Positions 32,824-41,712 of a stretch of 55,687 nucleotides of DNA are shown here, in pieces. The stretch comes from Thiobacillus denitrificans. Lineage in GTDB: Bacteria > Pseudomonadota > Gammaproteobacteria > Burkholderiales > Thiobacillaceae. The stretch is from the NCBI GenBank assembly GCA_002424845.1, contig DILD01000036.1:11711-67397 (forward strand), read 5' to 3'. Both the position numbers and the translations under genes were made by a program. Every line of letters starts with the position of its first letter. Within the stretch, counting starts at the first letter, position 1. The notes beneath the pieces were generated by a model. It saw only the letters and a program-made list of their open reading frames with translations. It made no database searches and was not told where the DNA came from.

Positions 32824-35175
32824 ATGTTTTCCAAGTGGTGGCATTACGCACTGGCGCTGATCATCAGCTTCGGCGTGGTCGGCATGGCGCTGGCCGGTCT
32901 GGCGGCTGCGCTGATTTATCCCAACCTGCCGCCGCTTGAGGCGCTGACCGATTACAAGCCCAAGTTGCCGCTCCGCATTTACACGGCCGATGGCGCGCTG
33001 ATAGGCGAATTCGGCGAGGAACGCCGCGCTTTCGTCGCCATCGGTAACGTGCCGGATTACATGAAGCAGGCGATCATTGCCGCCGAAGACGAGCGTTTCT
33101 ACACCCATGGCGGCGTGGATACGCTGGGGGTGCTGCGTGCCGCAGGTTCCAACCTCATGTCAGGCGGCGTCAAGGAAGGGGCTTCGACCATTACCATGCA
33201 GGTCGCGCGCAACTTTTTCCTGTCAAACGAAAGAACCCTCACCCGCAAGCTGTCCGAAGCCATGCTTGCGATGAAAATCGAGCACAACCTGTCCAAGGAC
33301 AAGATTCTTGAGCTCTACATCAATCAGATTTACCTTGGCCAGCGCGCCTATGGTTTCGAGGCCGCAGCGCGCACCTACTTCGACAAGCCCATGAAGGAAT
33401 TGTCGCTGGCCGAATTTGCCATGCTGGCAGGCCTGCCCAAAGCGCCCTCGCGCTACAACCCGGTGGTCAATTTCCCGCGGGCAAAGGCCCGTCAGGAATA
33501 CGTGCTGGGGCGCATGCGCACCCTCAAGTTCATCGACCAGCCAACCTGGCAGGCCGCCGTCAATCAAAAGCTGGTCATTCGCCAATCGCGCCGCCACGCC
33601 GACGTGTCGGCCGATTACGCGGCCGAAATGGTGCGTCAGGCACTGTTCGAGAAATACGGCGAATCAATTTACAGCTCGGGCTTCAAGGCCATCACCACCC
33701 TGGTGCGTTCACAGCAGGTCTCCGCCAACCAGTCGGTGTGGCAAGGTATCGCCGATTACGATCAGCGCCACGCCTACCGCGGACCGGAAAAACAGATCAG
33801 CCTGCCAAGCAACCCCGCGCAGCGCGAAACGGCCATCGCCCAAGTGCTGGCCGACCTGGCGCCGGTGAGCGACATACTGCCCGCAGTGGTGCTAAAAGCG
33901 GATGCGAATCTGATCCGCGCCAAGCTGGACGACGGCAGCGTAATCGACATTTCCGGCCATTCGCTCAAATGGGTAGCCAACTGGACCGCCGGCAAAAAAG
34001 GCCGCCAGCTCAGCCCGGGGGCGGTTGTGCGCGTGCAGGCAGTGGGCAGCAAGCCGGCATGGCGGCTGGCTCAACTGCCTGAAGTGGAGGCCGCCCTGGT
34101 CGCCGTGAATCCGAATAACGGCGCCATCACCGCACTGGTCGGGGGCTTCGACTTCAATCGCAACAAGTTCAACCACGTCACTCAGGCCTGGCGGCAACCC
34201 GGATCGAGCTTCAAGCCTTTTATCTACTCAGCAGCCCTGGAAAAAGGTTACACCCCGGCCACCATCATCCAGGATACGCCGCTATCGTTGAGCGCCGAAG
34301 AAACCGGCAGCGCCGCCTGGGAGCCGAAAAACTACGACGGCAACACCAGCGGGCCGGTGCGCATGCGTACTGCATTGACCAAGTCGCTCAACCTGGTTTC
34401 GATCCGAATTCTGCAAGGCATCGGTCCCGAATACGCGCGCGATTACATCAGCCGCTTCGGCTTTGACCCTGCGCGCCACCCGCCCTACCTCACCATGGCG
34501 CTGGGCGCCGGTGGCGTGACGCCGCTACAGATGGCCGCGGCCTATGGCGTATTCGCCAACGGAGGCTATGGCGTCAATCCCTATCTCATCGACAAGGTAT
34601 ATGACAAGGATGGACGCCTGCTGATGCAGTCCAGCCCGCGGCAAGCCGGCGGCAACGCACCGCTTGTGATCGACCCGCGCAATGCCTGGCTGATGACCAG
34701 CATGATGCAGGACGTGGTTCGCGCCGGCACCGCCGCGAGCGCCGGACGGCTTGGCCGTAGCGATCTGGCCGGCAAGACCGGCACCACCAACGATGCCCGC
34801 GACACCTGGTTTGCCGGATACAGCCCCGACCTGGTGGCGATTGCCTGGATGGGCTACGACCAGCCGCGTTCGCTCGGAAAAAGGGAAACGGGCGCGCAAT
34901 CGGCCCTGCCCATCTGGATCAACTTCATGGGAACCGCGCTCCGGAATGTGCCGCAACGCGGCTGGCCCATGCCGGAAGGCCTCATCAGCGTACGCATCAA
35001 CCCGTCGACAGGCGCCCGCATGGCCGGCCCCGCGCTGGACAGCGTGCTGGAAACCCTGCTGGGGAACAACGCACCGGGCATGGTCGAGCACTTCTATCAG
35101 GAATTCCCGCCAGCCGATCCGCATGCCCCAAGCTGGGACAATGAGGCAGACCAGCCCGCCTTCCCGCCCTTATGA
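32824..35175 (+). CDS. mrcA: Penicillin-binding protein 1A (bifunctional murein synthase)
   Basis: A class A PBP of 783 residues, also called ponA. One N-terminal membrane anchor (about 7-30), a GT51 glycosyltransferase domain with EDERFYTHGGVD (catalytic Glu about 87), STITMQVARNFFLS and KILELYINQIYLGQRAYG, a linker with an OB-like insert, then the transpeptidase with the active serine in QPGSSFKPFIY (about 460), TKSLNLVSIRI and AGKTGTTND. Divergence from pilMNOPQ is conserved across proteobacteria. The next gene overlaps its stop by 4 nt. Confidence 0.96.
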   Translation: MFSKWWHYALALIISFGVVGMALAGLAAALIYPNLPPLEALTDYKPKLPLRIYTADGALIGEFGEERRAFVAIGNVPDYMKQAIIAAEDERFYTHGGVDTLGVLRAAGSNLMSGGVKEGASTITMQVARNFFLSNERTLTRKLSEAMLAMKIEHNLSKDKILELYINQIYLGQRAYGFEAAARTYFDKPMKELSLAEFAMLAGLPKAPSRYNPVVNFPRAKARQEYVLGRMRTLKFIDQPTWQAAVNQKLVIRQSRRHADVSADYAAEMVRQALFEKYGESIYSSGFKAITTLVRSQQVSANQSVWQGIADYDQRHAYRGPEKQISLPSNPAQRETAIAQVLADLAPVSDILPAVVLKADANLIRAKLDDGSVIDISGHSLKWVANWTAGKKGRQLSPGAVVRVQAVGSKPAWRLAQLPEVEAALVAVNPNNGAITALVGGFDFNRNKFNHVTQAWRQPGSSFKPFIYSAALEKGYTPATIIQDTPLSLSAEETGSAAWEPKNYDGNTSGPVRMRTALTKSLNLVSIRILQGIGPEYARDYISRFGFDPARHPPYLTMALGAGGVTPLQMAAAYGVFANGGYGVNPYLIDKVYDKDGRLLMQSSPRQAGGNAPLVIDPRNAWLMTSMMQDVVRAGTAASAGRLGRSDLAGKTGTTNDARDTWFAGYSPDLVAIAWMGYDQPRSLGKRETGAQSALPIWINFMGTALRNVPQRGWPMPEGLISVRINPSTGARMAGPALDSVLETLLGNNAPGMVEHFYQEFPPADPHAPSWDNEADQPAFPPL

Positions 35176-35747
35176 AACATCAGGACATGCGCCGCCGCAT
35201 TGCGCATGCCGCGGCCCGCATCCTCGCCGAAGACAGCAGCCTCGACTACGGCAGCGCCAAGCGCAAGGCGGCGCGCCAGCTCGGCGCCCCCGACAGCGGC
35301 AGCCTGCCCGACAACCAGCAGGTCGAGGAGGCACTGCGCAGCTATCAGGCGCTTTATCAGGCCGACGAAACCCGCGCCCAGCTCTTGCTGCTGCGCCAGG
35401 TCGCCATCGAATACATGGAGCGCCTGGCCGACTTCGACCCCCACCTCACGGGCGCCGTGCTGAACGGCACCGCCGGACGCCACACCATCATCAACCTGCA
35501 GCTGTTCACCGATCGGCAGAAGGACGTCGAATTCCTGCTGATGGCGCTGGCCGTGCCCTATCAGACCGCCGAACACCGCACGACAGATTCACCCGCACGC
35601 ATCTTCCCCCGCTTTGCCATCGACGACCCGCGCGCAAGCATCGAACTCATCGTCTACCCCGCCACCGAACTGCGCGGCATGAAACGCCTGCAGGCCGACG
35701 GCCGCCCCCGCCGCGTACGCCTGGCCCAGGCCAGAACCTTGGCCTGA
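35172..35747 (+). CDS. Conserved protein of unknown function downstream of mrcA
   Basis: I recognise no domain with certainty. 191 residues, soluble, no signal peptide. The N-terminal helical part (RRIAHAAARILAEDSSLDYGSAKRKAARQLG) holds a basic segment, of which SLDYGSAKRKAARQLG looks most conserved. The middle (LTGAVLNGTAGRHTIINLQLF, then DVEFLLMALAVPY) reads like a small nucleotidyltransferase-type beta sheet, but this is an impression. ATGA overlap with mrcA means coupled translation; the function may relate to cell wall growth or may merely be hitchhiking. Confidence 0.8.
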   Translation: MKHQDMRRRIAHAAARILAEDSSLDYGSAKRKAARQLGAPDSGSLPDNQQVEEALRSYQALYQADETRAQLLLLRQVAIEYMERLADFDPHLTGAVLNGTAGRHTIINLQLFTDRQKDVEFLLMALAVPYQTAEHRTTDSPARIFPRFAIDDPRASIELIVYPATELRGMKRLQADGRPRRVRLAQARTLA

Positions 35748-36037
35748 CGACAATTCGAATTCGCTAAACAGCGAAACACAACACCTAAAAGCACGCGCAG
35801 CCCCCCTGTACGGAATCATTTTCGAATGTGTTTTTCCCTGTGCCCATCCATCCCCCCGCCTTTTCCCAGAGAATCTGGCAAATAAAGCGCCAGCCGCATT
35901 GCATGCGACCTGCAGAAGTGCTTTACTGAAAGCGTGGTTGGCACGCATTGCACAGTAAGGACGGTCACCGTCGATATCGCCGATCAGGGTGTAAGTGAGT
36001 AGTTGTTTTTTATGTGTTTGACTAGAAAAGGAGAGGC
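35748..36037. other. 290-bp intergenic region before the tad locus
   Basis: No gene is seen. It must hold the flp promoter, but no convincing -35/-10 pair stands out. A perfect inverted repeat GACGGT-c-ACCGTC lies at 35960-35972. TGGCACG at 35939 followed by TTGCA looks like sigma-54 but the spacing is 2 bp short. AAAAGGAGAGG at the right end is the flp ribosome site. Confidence 0.5.
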
Positions 36038-36226
36038 ATGATGAAAAATCTGTTTTTGGGTATGCAGCGCTTTCTGAAAGATGAAGAGGGCGTGACTGCC
36101 ATTGAATACGGCTTGATTGCAGCGCTGATTGCTGTGGTGATCATCACGGCGGTACAGTTGGTGGGAACCAACTTGAACGAAGTGTTCAATGAGGTTGCTG
36201 ACAAACTGGGCGGCGCCGTTTCGTAA
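36038..36226 (+). CDS. flp: Flp-type pilin (Tad major pilin)
   Basis: The main subunit of the Tad pilus, 62 residues. The prepilin processing site is Gly18 in KDEEG|VTAIEYG, with Glu at mature position 5 and the adjacent Tyr, as in all Flp pilins; the hydrophobic helix LIAALIAVVIITAVQLVG follows. The prepilin peptidase encoded next should cleave it. Two adjacent ATGs (36038, 36041) share the ribosome site GGAG. It opens the tad locus. A GC-rich stem directly after its stop would let it be made in excess. Confidence 0.96.
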   Translation: MMKNLFLGMQRFLKDEEGVTAIEYGLIAALIAVVIITAVQLVGTNLNEVFNEVADKLGGAVS

Positions 36227-36230
36227 GTTT

Positions 36231-36248
36231 GGCGGCGTAATCGCCGCC
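36231..36248 (+). terminator. Stem-loop after flp (attenuator or partial terminator)
   Basis: GGCGGCG-TAAT-CGCCGCC, a 7-bp GC stem five bases after the flp stop, followed only by TTG. The short T-run suggests incomplete termination or mRNA stabilisation, which would raise pilin over the downstream machine. This role is inferred. Confidence 0.55.
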
Positions 36249-36387
36249 TTGACCACACGCACTGCGACGGCCACAAAGTTGCTGGGCGTGTCGGTTGCGG
36301 GTTTGCCCCTTGGAAAAGGGAGCGCCTGATCCCGTAATGAAGGGGTCGCGTGGCGCGCGCATTGGCATTGGTAAATGTGGTGTGTAA

Positions 36388-36915
36388 ATGGATGGAATAA
36401 GTGTTGGGGTGCTGGCAGGCCTTTTGCTGACAGCGGCATGGCACGACATTAAAAGTCACCGTATTCCGAATCTGCTGATTCTGGCCGGTGCGTTGACAGG
36501 AGTGTTTCTGCGCGCATGGCTGGAAGGCTGGCTTGGCGTGGCGCTGGCAATTGAAGGCTTCCTGGTTGGGCTGGTTGTTTTGCTGCCCTTCTACATTTTT
36601 CGCATGCTGGGAGCCGGCGATGTCAAATTGATGGCTATGGTGGGGGTGTACCTCGGACCGTGGGGCGTGTTGGGCGCGTTGCTGGCCACGTTCCTTGCAG
36701 GCGGCGTGCTGGCCGTGGCGGTTGCCATGCAAGCCGGCGCGTTGGGCCGCATGGCCCACAACCTGAAATTGATGGCTTTTGGCAGCATGTTGAGAATAAG
36801 CGAGGGCAAAGCGCCATCCGTGGATGACTTGCCCGAATCGGTGGGCAAACTGCCCTATGCCGTGGCCATCGCGGCGGGCACCTTGGGCTATGTTGCCTGG
36901 CGATATACGAAATGA
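36388..36915 (+). CDS. cpaA: Prepilin peptidase of the Tad system (TadV/CpaA)
   Basis: An A24-family aspartic peptidase in the inner membrane (175 residues, six hydrophobic segments). Both catalytic aspartates are visible: Asp20 in AAWHDIKSHRIPN and Asp78 in MLGAGDVKLMA (the GxGD motif). It lacks the N-terminal methylase domain of PilD, as usual for Tad. It lies between flp and cpaB. The 161-bp upstream gap holds the post-flp stem and no other gene. Confidence 0.94.
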   Translation: MDGISVGVLAGLLLTAAWHDIKSHRIPNLLILAGALTGVFLRAWLEGWLGVALAIEGFLVGLVVLLPFYIFRMLGAGDVKLMAMVGVYLGPWGVLGALLATFLAGGVLAVAVAMQAGALGRMAHNLKLMAFGSMLRISEGKAPSVDDLPESVGKLPYAVAIAAGTLGYVAWRYTK

Positions 36916-37106
36916 TCTGCGGCGTACTGCAGAGCAGAAAATGGATGCAAAACACGACTTCCCGCAGAGAAACCAGCCTGTGCTTTCTATGTTCGCACCA
37001 GTGAGGCTCGTTTTTCCTCTGCGAACGAGCGGCCTGAATGATGCAGGCCTGATACAACGATTACACGCATGATTGACGATCATATTGAAAACGAAGGGGA
37101 TGGCAG
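36916..37106 (+). other. 190-bp gap between cpaA and cpaB with two stem-loops
   Basis: GCTCGTT (37006-37012) pairs with AACGAGC (37024-37030), and GGCCTG (37031-37036) pairs with CAGGCC (37044-37049). They form two back-to-back hairpins about 60-100 nt before cpaB. There is no T-run. This could be a processed or regulated leader that separates pilin and peptidase from the machine genes. Confidence 0.45.
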
Positions 37107-37967
37107 ATGAAAAATCCAAGAGCATTGCTAATGGTTGTGATCGCGGTCGTGCTTGCTTTGGGCGCGGTCGTTCTGGCGTCTCGCTGGGTATCGCAACAAG
37201 CCACGATGGCATCGAGCAAGGTGGCCGTCGCCGCCCTGGATCTTGACCTGGGCACCCGACTGACGCCTGAGCTGATCAAGATGGTGGACTGGCCGACGGC
37301 CAGCCTGCCCGAGGGCGCCATCCAGGACGCCAAAACGCTCGACACGCGCGTCATCAAGACCAGCCTGCTGCGCGGCGAGCCCATCCTGGAGGCCAAGCTG
37401 GCGCCGCTCGGCGCCAAGGGCGGCCTGTCTGCGGTCATCGGCGAAGGCAAGCGCGCCATTACCGTGCGCGTCAACGATGTGATCGGCGTGGCCGGCTTCG
37501 CCCTGCCCGGCAACTATGTCGACATCGTGGTCAACACCGAAGACGAAAGCGCGAAGACGCAAGCCATGAGCAAAACCGTTTCCAAGATCGTGCTGGAGCA
37601 GATCCTGGTGCTGGCCGTGGCGCAGGAAGCCAGCCGCGACGAAACCAAACCCCGCGTAGTGAATGCAGTGACCCTGGAGGTCACCCCGGAACAGGCCGAA
37701 AAGCTGGATCTCGCGCGCAGCGTGGGCACCTTGTCGCTGGTGTTGCGCAACCAGGTGGATAACAGCCCGGCAAACACCGAAGGCGCCACCAAGCAGAGTC
37801 TGCTCAAGGGGGACGACGCCACCCCGGCACCCGAGGTCAAGACCGTCGTGAAAAGAACCGTGATCTACCGCCAGCCGACCGCGCCTGCAGCCCCCGCGAA
37901 AGAATCGCCGGCAAGCGAACAGGTGGACGTTATCCGCGGGATGGAAAAATCGAGCCAGTCATTTTAG
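37107..37967 (+). CDS. cpaB: CpaB/RcpC, Tad pilus assembly protein
   Basis: A 286-residue bitopic protein with one N-terminal membrane helix (about 7-24) and a periplasmic SAF (beta-clip) domain at about 38-100 (VAVAALDLDLGTRLTPELIK, then LRGEPILEAKLAP). RcpC-type C-terminal domain: VRVNDVIGVAGFALPGNYVD and VTLEVTPEQAEKLDLARSVGTLSL (core PEQAEKLDLA). It is thought to stabilise the secretin. The Pro/Ala-rich C-terminal tail is low in complexity. GGGGATGG lies before the ATG. Confidence 0.94.
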   Translation: MKNPRALLMVVIAVVLALGAVVLASRWVSQQATMASSKVAVAALDLDLGTRLTPELIKMVDWPTASLPEGAIQDAKTLDTRVIKTSLLRGEPILEAKLAPLGAKGGLSAVIGEGKRAITVRVNDVIGVAGFALPGNYVDIVVNTEDESAKTQAMSKTVSKIVLEQILVLAVAQEASRDETKPRVVNAVTLEVTPEQAEKLDLARSVGTLSLVLRNQVDNSPANTEGATKQSLLKGDDATPAPEVKTVVKRTVIYRQPTAPAAPAKESPASEQVDVIRGMEKSSQSF

Positions 37968-38020
37968 GCGCCAGCCAAACCCTTCGTAGAAATGCATATC
38001 CGTGCAAGAGAGGAATAGTC

Positions 38021-39448
38021 ATGAACGAAAAGAATTGCTCGCATAACGGGCTGCGGAAAATCGGGGGCAAAACGCTGGCCGTGGCCGTCGGCGCCATTCT
38101 GGGGCTGACCCCCATGGCACCAGCCGCGCTGGCAGCCACCCCGCCCATCGAAGTCGCGCCCCCGGTGACCACGATCGAGTTCGCGCCCCTGGTCACCGCC
38201 ACCGTGGGAAAATCCACGCTGCTCAAGCTGCCCGCTCCTGCCGCCCGAATTTCCGTGGGCAATCCCGCAGTGGCCGATGTCATCCTGCTCAACCCCAGGG
38301 AAATCTACCTGCTGGGCAAGGCGATCGGCACCACCAACCTGATTTTATGGAGCAAGACCGGCGAGAGCACCGTGGTCGATGTGGTGGTGGAAGGCACCAG
38401 CATGCTCCAGGCCAAGCTGCAGCAACTGCTGCCCGGGGAGAAAAACATCAAGGTGAGCACCGCCGCCGACTCGCTGGTATTGACGGGCGTCGTATCCGAT
38501 GCGGTCAAGGCCGATCGCGCCATGGGGCTGGCCGAAGCCTACGCGGGCAAAAAAGTGGTCAACATGCTTCAGGTCGCCGCGCCCCAGCAGGTGATGCTGG
38601 AAGTAAAGATCGCGGAAGTCTCCAAGAACCTGCTCGACAAACTCGGCGTGGAGATCACCGGCGCAAAGACCAACGGAAGCTGGACCTACACGTTATTGTC
38701 CCAATTCCTGAGCAGCGGGGCCGGCTCATTGATCGCCACGAACGGCCTCGAGGGCGTGACCATCGACGCCCAGAAAACGGATGGCCTGGTCAAAATCCTG
38801 GCTGAGCCCACCATCATGGCGATCAGCGGCCAGGAAGGCTCGTTCCTGGCCGGCGGCAAGATATTCATTCCCGTTCCCCAGTCCGGCACGGGCGGCACCA
38901 CCATCACCCTGGAAGAGAAAGAGTATGGCGTAGGGCTGAAATTCACCCCGACCGTGCTGGAAGGCGGACGCATCAACCTGGTCGTGACGCCCGAAGTGTC
39001 GGAAGTCTCGTTGACCGGAACCACCGTCAGTATCGGCAGCAGCAGCAGCATCCTGCCCTCCATCACCACCCGGCGCGCGTCCACCACCGTTCAACTGCAT
39101 GACGGCCAGTCCTTCGCCATCGGCGGCCTGATCAAGAACAACATCACCGAAACCGTCAAGGCGTTCCCGATTCTCGGGGAAATTCCGATTCTGGGCGCCC
39201 TGTTCCGCAGCAGTGAATTCCAGAACGATCGCAGCGAATTGATGTTCGTCGTGACGCCGCGTCTGGTGAAGCCCCTGCCCCCGGACTACAAGCTGCCAAC
39301 GGACGCCTTCGTTGAGCCCACCCGCGCCGAATTCTTCCTGGGAAACAAGCTGGAAGGCGCACCCAGGCCCGAGTCCCGGCTGGCGCCTGCGCCCAGCGCC
39401 GCCGATATCAAACCGCAAAGCGGTCCCAGTGGCTTTGAGATGAAATAA
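38021..39448 (+). CDS. cpaC: CpaC/RcpA, Tad secretin
   Basis: The outer-membrane channel of the Tad pilus, 475 residues. Signal peptide of about 38 residues (LTPMAPAALA). The N-terminal region with VGKSTLLKLPAPAARISVGNPAVAD is the pilus-associated BON-like domain (about 60-130); then VVDVVVEGTSMLQAKLQQLLPGEKNIKV and a secretin core with EVKIAEVSKNLLDKLGVE, EPTIMAISGQEGSFLAGG and FAIGGLIKNN. It is shorter than PilQ, as expected for Tad secretins. AGAGAGGA precedes the ATG. Confidence 0.95.
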   Translation: MNEKNCSHNGLRKIGGKTLAVAVGAILGLTPMAPAALAATPPIEVAPPVTTIEFAPLVTATVGKSTLLKLPAPAARISVGNPAVADVILLNPREIYLLGKAIGTTNLILWSKTGESTVVDVVVEGTSMLQAKLQQLLPGEKNIKVSTAADSLVLTGVVSDAVKADRAMGLAEAYAGKKVVNMLQVAAPQQVMLEVKIAEVSKNLLDKLGVEITGAKTNGSWTYTLLSQFLSSGAGSLIATNGLEGVTIDAQKTDGLVKILAEPTIMAISGQEGSFLAGGKIFIPVPQSGTGGTTITLEEKEYGVGLKFTPTVLEGGRINLVVTPEVSEVSLTGTTVSIGSSSSILPSITTRRASTTVQLHDGQSFAIGGLIKNNITETVKAFPILGEIPILGALFRSSEFQNDRSELMFVVTPRLVKPLPPDYKLPTDAFVEPTRAEFFLGNKLEGAPRPESRLAPAPSAADIKPQSGPSGFEMK

Positions 39449-39458
39449 GGAGAAGAGC

Positions 39459-39767
39459 ATGCACAACACCATACTCAAAACCGCTCTGGCGAGTCTGATG
39501 GCATCGGCGGGGCTGATTGCCTGCGCCCCCACCACGCCCCATCTGGATACCCGATTCGGCGACGCGGTCAACACCGCCAAGGCCCAGCAAACCATCAATC
39601 CGGATGCCTCTCTGAACACCGATCCGGTGGCTGGACTGGACGGTCAGGCGGCCAACGCGGTGATTGACCGCTACCACAAGTCTTACGAAAAGCCGCCCGC
39701 ACCCGTTGACGTGTTCACCATCGGCGTCGGCTCCAGCACGACCAGTAGCAGCGGCACCGCACGCTGA
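39459..39767 (+). CDS. Small lipoprotein of the tad locus
   Basis: A 102-residue lipoprotein: lipobox GLIACAPT puts the acylated Cys at residue 22. The mature part is polar with DTRFGDAVNTAKAQQTINPDAS and ANAVIDRYHKSYEKPP; its end is Ser/Thr-rich. The segment RFGDAVNTAKAQQTINPDA recalls small proteins seen next to tad secretins in other proteobacteria, which may act as pilotins, but no name is certain. It starts 10 bp after cpaC with AAGGAG upstream. Confidence 0.82.
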   Translation: MHNTILKTALASLMASAGLIACAPTTPHLDTRFGDAVNTAKAQQTINPDASLNTDPVAGLDGQAANAVIDRYHKSYEKPPAPVDVFTIGVGSSTTSSSGTAR

Positions 39768-39800
39768 CACTCGATACGTCCGGGCCAGTCTGAGATCAGG

Positions 39801-41216
39801 ATGAGGCAGATGAATCGCATGCCGGGTTCGAGAAACCGCCAGCGGGGCGCGGTGGCCATTGTCGTCGGGCTCTCGATGTTCGCTCTGATTGGCATACTCG
39901 CCCTGGTGGTCGATCTGGGGCATCTGTATATCGCCAAGACCGAATTGCAGAATGCGGCCGACGCCGCCGCCCTGGCGGGCGCAAAAAAACTCAATGGGAA
40001 ACTTGACGGCGTAAATGCGGCCGTCGCAGACGCCATCGCACTGGCACAGGAAAATCGCTACGATTTCTCCAGGCCGGTCGACATTAGCATCGCCGACATC
40101 TGGCTCGGCAACTGCCCGTATGATGGTTGCATGATGGCCGCATCCAGCGTGACCTCCGATGCGCTGGCGGTGGACAAGACCTTCCTCAAGATCGACACCG
40201 GAAATCGTGAGCTGAATGCCTGGTTTGCCCGGATATGGGGCGTCGATCAAACCCGCACCTTCGGCATGGCGGTAGCCGGACGGTATGAAGTTGAAATCAC
40301 CCCCATCGGCATCTGCGGGCTGACCGACGATCCGGCCAACCCCCGTGACAACGAACTGGGATTCGAGCGCGGCGTGGCTTACCGACTTTCCGATGCCAAC
40401 CCGATCGGGCCGGGCACCATGTTCTGGATTGATCCCGTCGCCACCACCCCGGGCACCTGCAGCGGGGATGTTCCTGCCATGCTGCCCTATATGTGCAGCG
40501 GCAAGATTGCCTTCACGCCGGAAGTGGGCAGCAATGTCTATACCAACACCGGCATTTCGACGCCCCAGCTTGAGGCGCTCGACTCGCGCTTTGGCCTCGA
40601 TAACCCGTCCCAAAGCAAATGCGACCCGTCTACAGCTCGCGCCGATCAGAACACCAGGCAATATGTTTGCGTCAACGCAACCGGCAGTAACGGGTGTGTG
40701 AAAAGCAACAGTCCCCTGGCGCTGGACGATGGCACAAGCGTTCCCGGCCTCTGGATGGCGCCCGATCCCGTTCGCCAAAGCATACGCTTCGTGGAAATTG
40801 GCGGGGTCAACCGGCCCGTCCCCCTGGCCAGCCGCACATTCCAGGACTACGGCGTACTGTGGTCGCGCTATCGTCCGCCGGGCACAACGGTTTCGCAGTG
40901 GTCATCCCTGTATGGCGGGGCGGCAACGAATTACCCGGAGGACTCGCCTTACGCACAGGACAGCGGCGCCTTTTTCCAGCAGCCCCCGATAGTGCGACGC
41001 CCAGGGGAAGCTGGGCGCCGCTTGCTTCATGTGGTTGTGGTCGAGTGCAAAGCGTCAGGGGGCATATGCGCGGAAGCCAAGGTTCTGGGGGTCGGCAGGT
41101 TTTTTATGCAGCGACAGACCGATGCCAGCGGCAGCACCGGACGCGACATCTATATCGAGTTCGGCGGGCTGCTGGCCCCCCCCCTCATCCCGGCCGACAT
41201 CCGTCTGTACCGGTAA
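39801..41216 (+). CDS. TadG-like protein with Tad N-terminal domain, cysteine-rich
   Basis: A 471-residue protein with the TadG-type N-terminus: basic NRQRGAVAIVVG, membrane helix about 17-38, and HLYIAKTELQNAADAAALAGAKKL. The rest is outside the membrane and has ten cysteines (pairs NCPYDGC, TCSG...MCSG, VCVNATGSNGC, VECKASGGIC, and others), which implies disulfides. No von Willebrand A domain is visible, unlike many TadG proteins. An in-frame ATG at 39810 could be the start. It lies before two TadE-like pseudopilins in the same operon. Confidence 0.88.
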   Translation: MRQMNRMPGSRNRQRGAVAIVVGLSMFALIGILALVVDLGHLYIAKTELQNAADAAALAGAKKLNGKLDGVNAAVADAIALAQENRYDFSRPVDISIADIWLGNCPYDGCMMAASSVTSDALAVDKTFLKIDTGNRELNAWFARIWGVDQTRTFGMAVAGRYEVEITPIGICGLTDDPANPRDNELGFERGVAYRLSDANPIGPGTMFWIDPVATTPGTCSGDVPAMLPYMCSGKIAFTPEVGSNVYTNTGISTPQLEALDSRFGLDNPSQSKCDPSTARADQNTRQYVCVNATGSNGCVKSNSPLALDDGTSVPGLWMAPDPVRQSIRFVEIGGVNRPVPLASRTFQDYGVLWSRYRPPGTTVSQWSSLYGGAATNYPEDSPYAQDSGAFFQQPPIVRRPGEAGRRLLHVVVVECKASGGICAEAKVLGVGRFFMQRQTDASGSTGRDIYIEFGGLLAPPLIPADIRLYR

Positions 41217-41222
41217 GCGCGC

Positions 41223-41702
41223 ATGAAGCTCAGTTCCTTTCAAGCAAGACAAACAGCGCGTCTCCCCAAACCCCAGTTTGGCGTGGCGGCAGTGGAATTC
41301 GCGCTGGTCATCATTTTGCTGCTGATCATCGTGGCCGGGGTGATCGAGTTCGGGCGCGCGTTCTGGTATTACAACGCGCTGACCAAGGCAACCCGTGACG
41401 GGGCGCGTTTCATGTCGGACGCGTCAAGCGCAACCATCGGCAACTCGGTCGCCGTCGCCGAGAATATGGTCGTCGCCGCAGCGAATGCGGCGAGCGTACC
41501 GGGATTCAACAGCAGCCACGTTGACGTGACGTGCGATGGCGCGACCTGCGCAAACGGCACGGCACCGGCAAGCGTGCGGGTGGCAATCACTGGTTATAGC
41601 GTCACGATCGGCGGCTGGTTCCCCATTTTCCTGCCGACGGGCGGAATCAGCTCGTTTACGCGCGAACTCGCACCCGCAACTACCATGCGCTACATGCACT
41701 AG
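41223..41702 (+). CDS. tadE: TadE-like pseudopilin
   Basis: A 159-residue minor pilin-like protein. The processing/TadE motif is GVAAVEFALVIILLLIIVAGV with Glu at position 5 after Gly (G|VAAVEF), followed by IEFGRAFWYYNALTKATRDGARF, whose ALTKATRDGARF end is typical. The C-terminal domain has two cysteines (VTCDGATC). It starts 6 bp after the TadG-like stop and ends 10 bp before a second TadE-like gene. Confidence 0.92.
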   Translation: MKLSSFQARQTARLPKPQFGVAAVEFALVIILLLIIVAGVIEFGRAFWYYNALTKATRDGARFMSDASSATIGNSVAVAENMVVAAANAASVPGFNSSHVDVTCDGATCANGTAPASVRVAITGYSVTIGGWFPIFLPTGGISSFTRELAPATTMRYMH

Positions 41703-41712
41703 GGGCCCGGCA

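Noticed and set aside
35939..35952. Sigma-54-like promoter TGGCACG...TTGCA before flp
   Set aside because: The GG and GC doublets are 10 bp apart, where 12 is required, so it is not a usable -24/-12 promoter.
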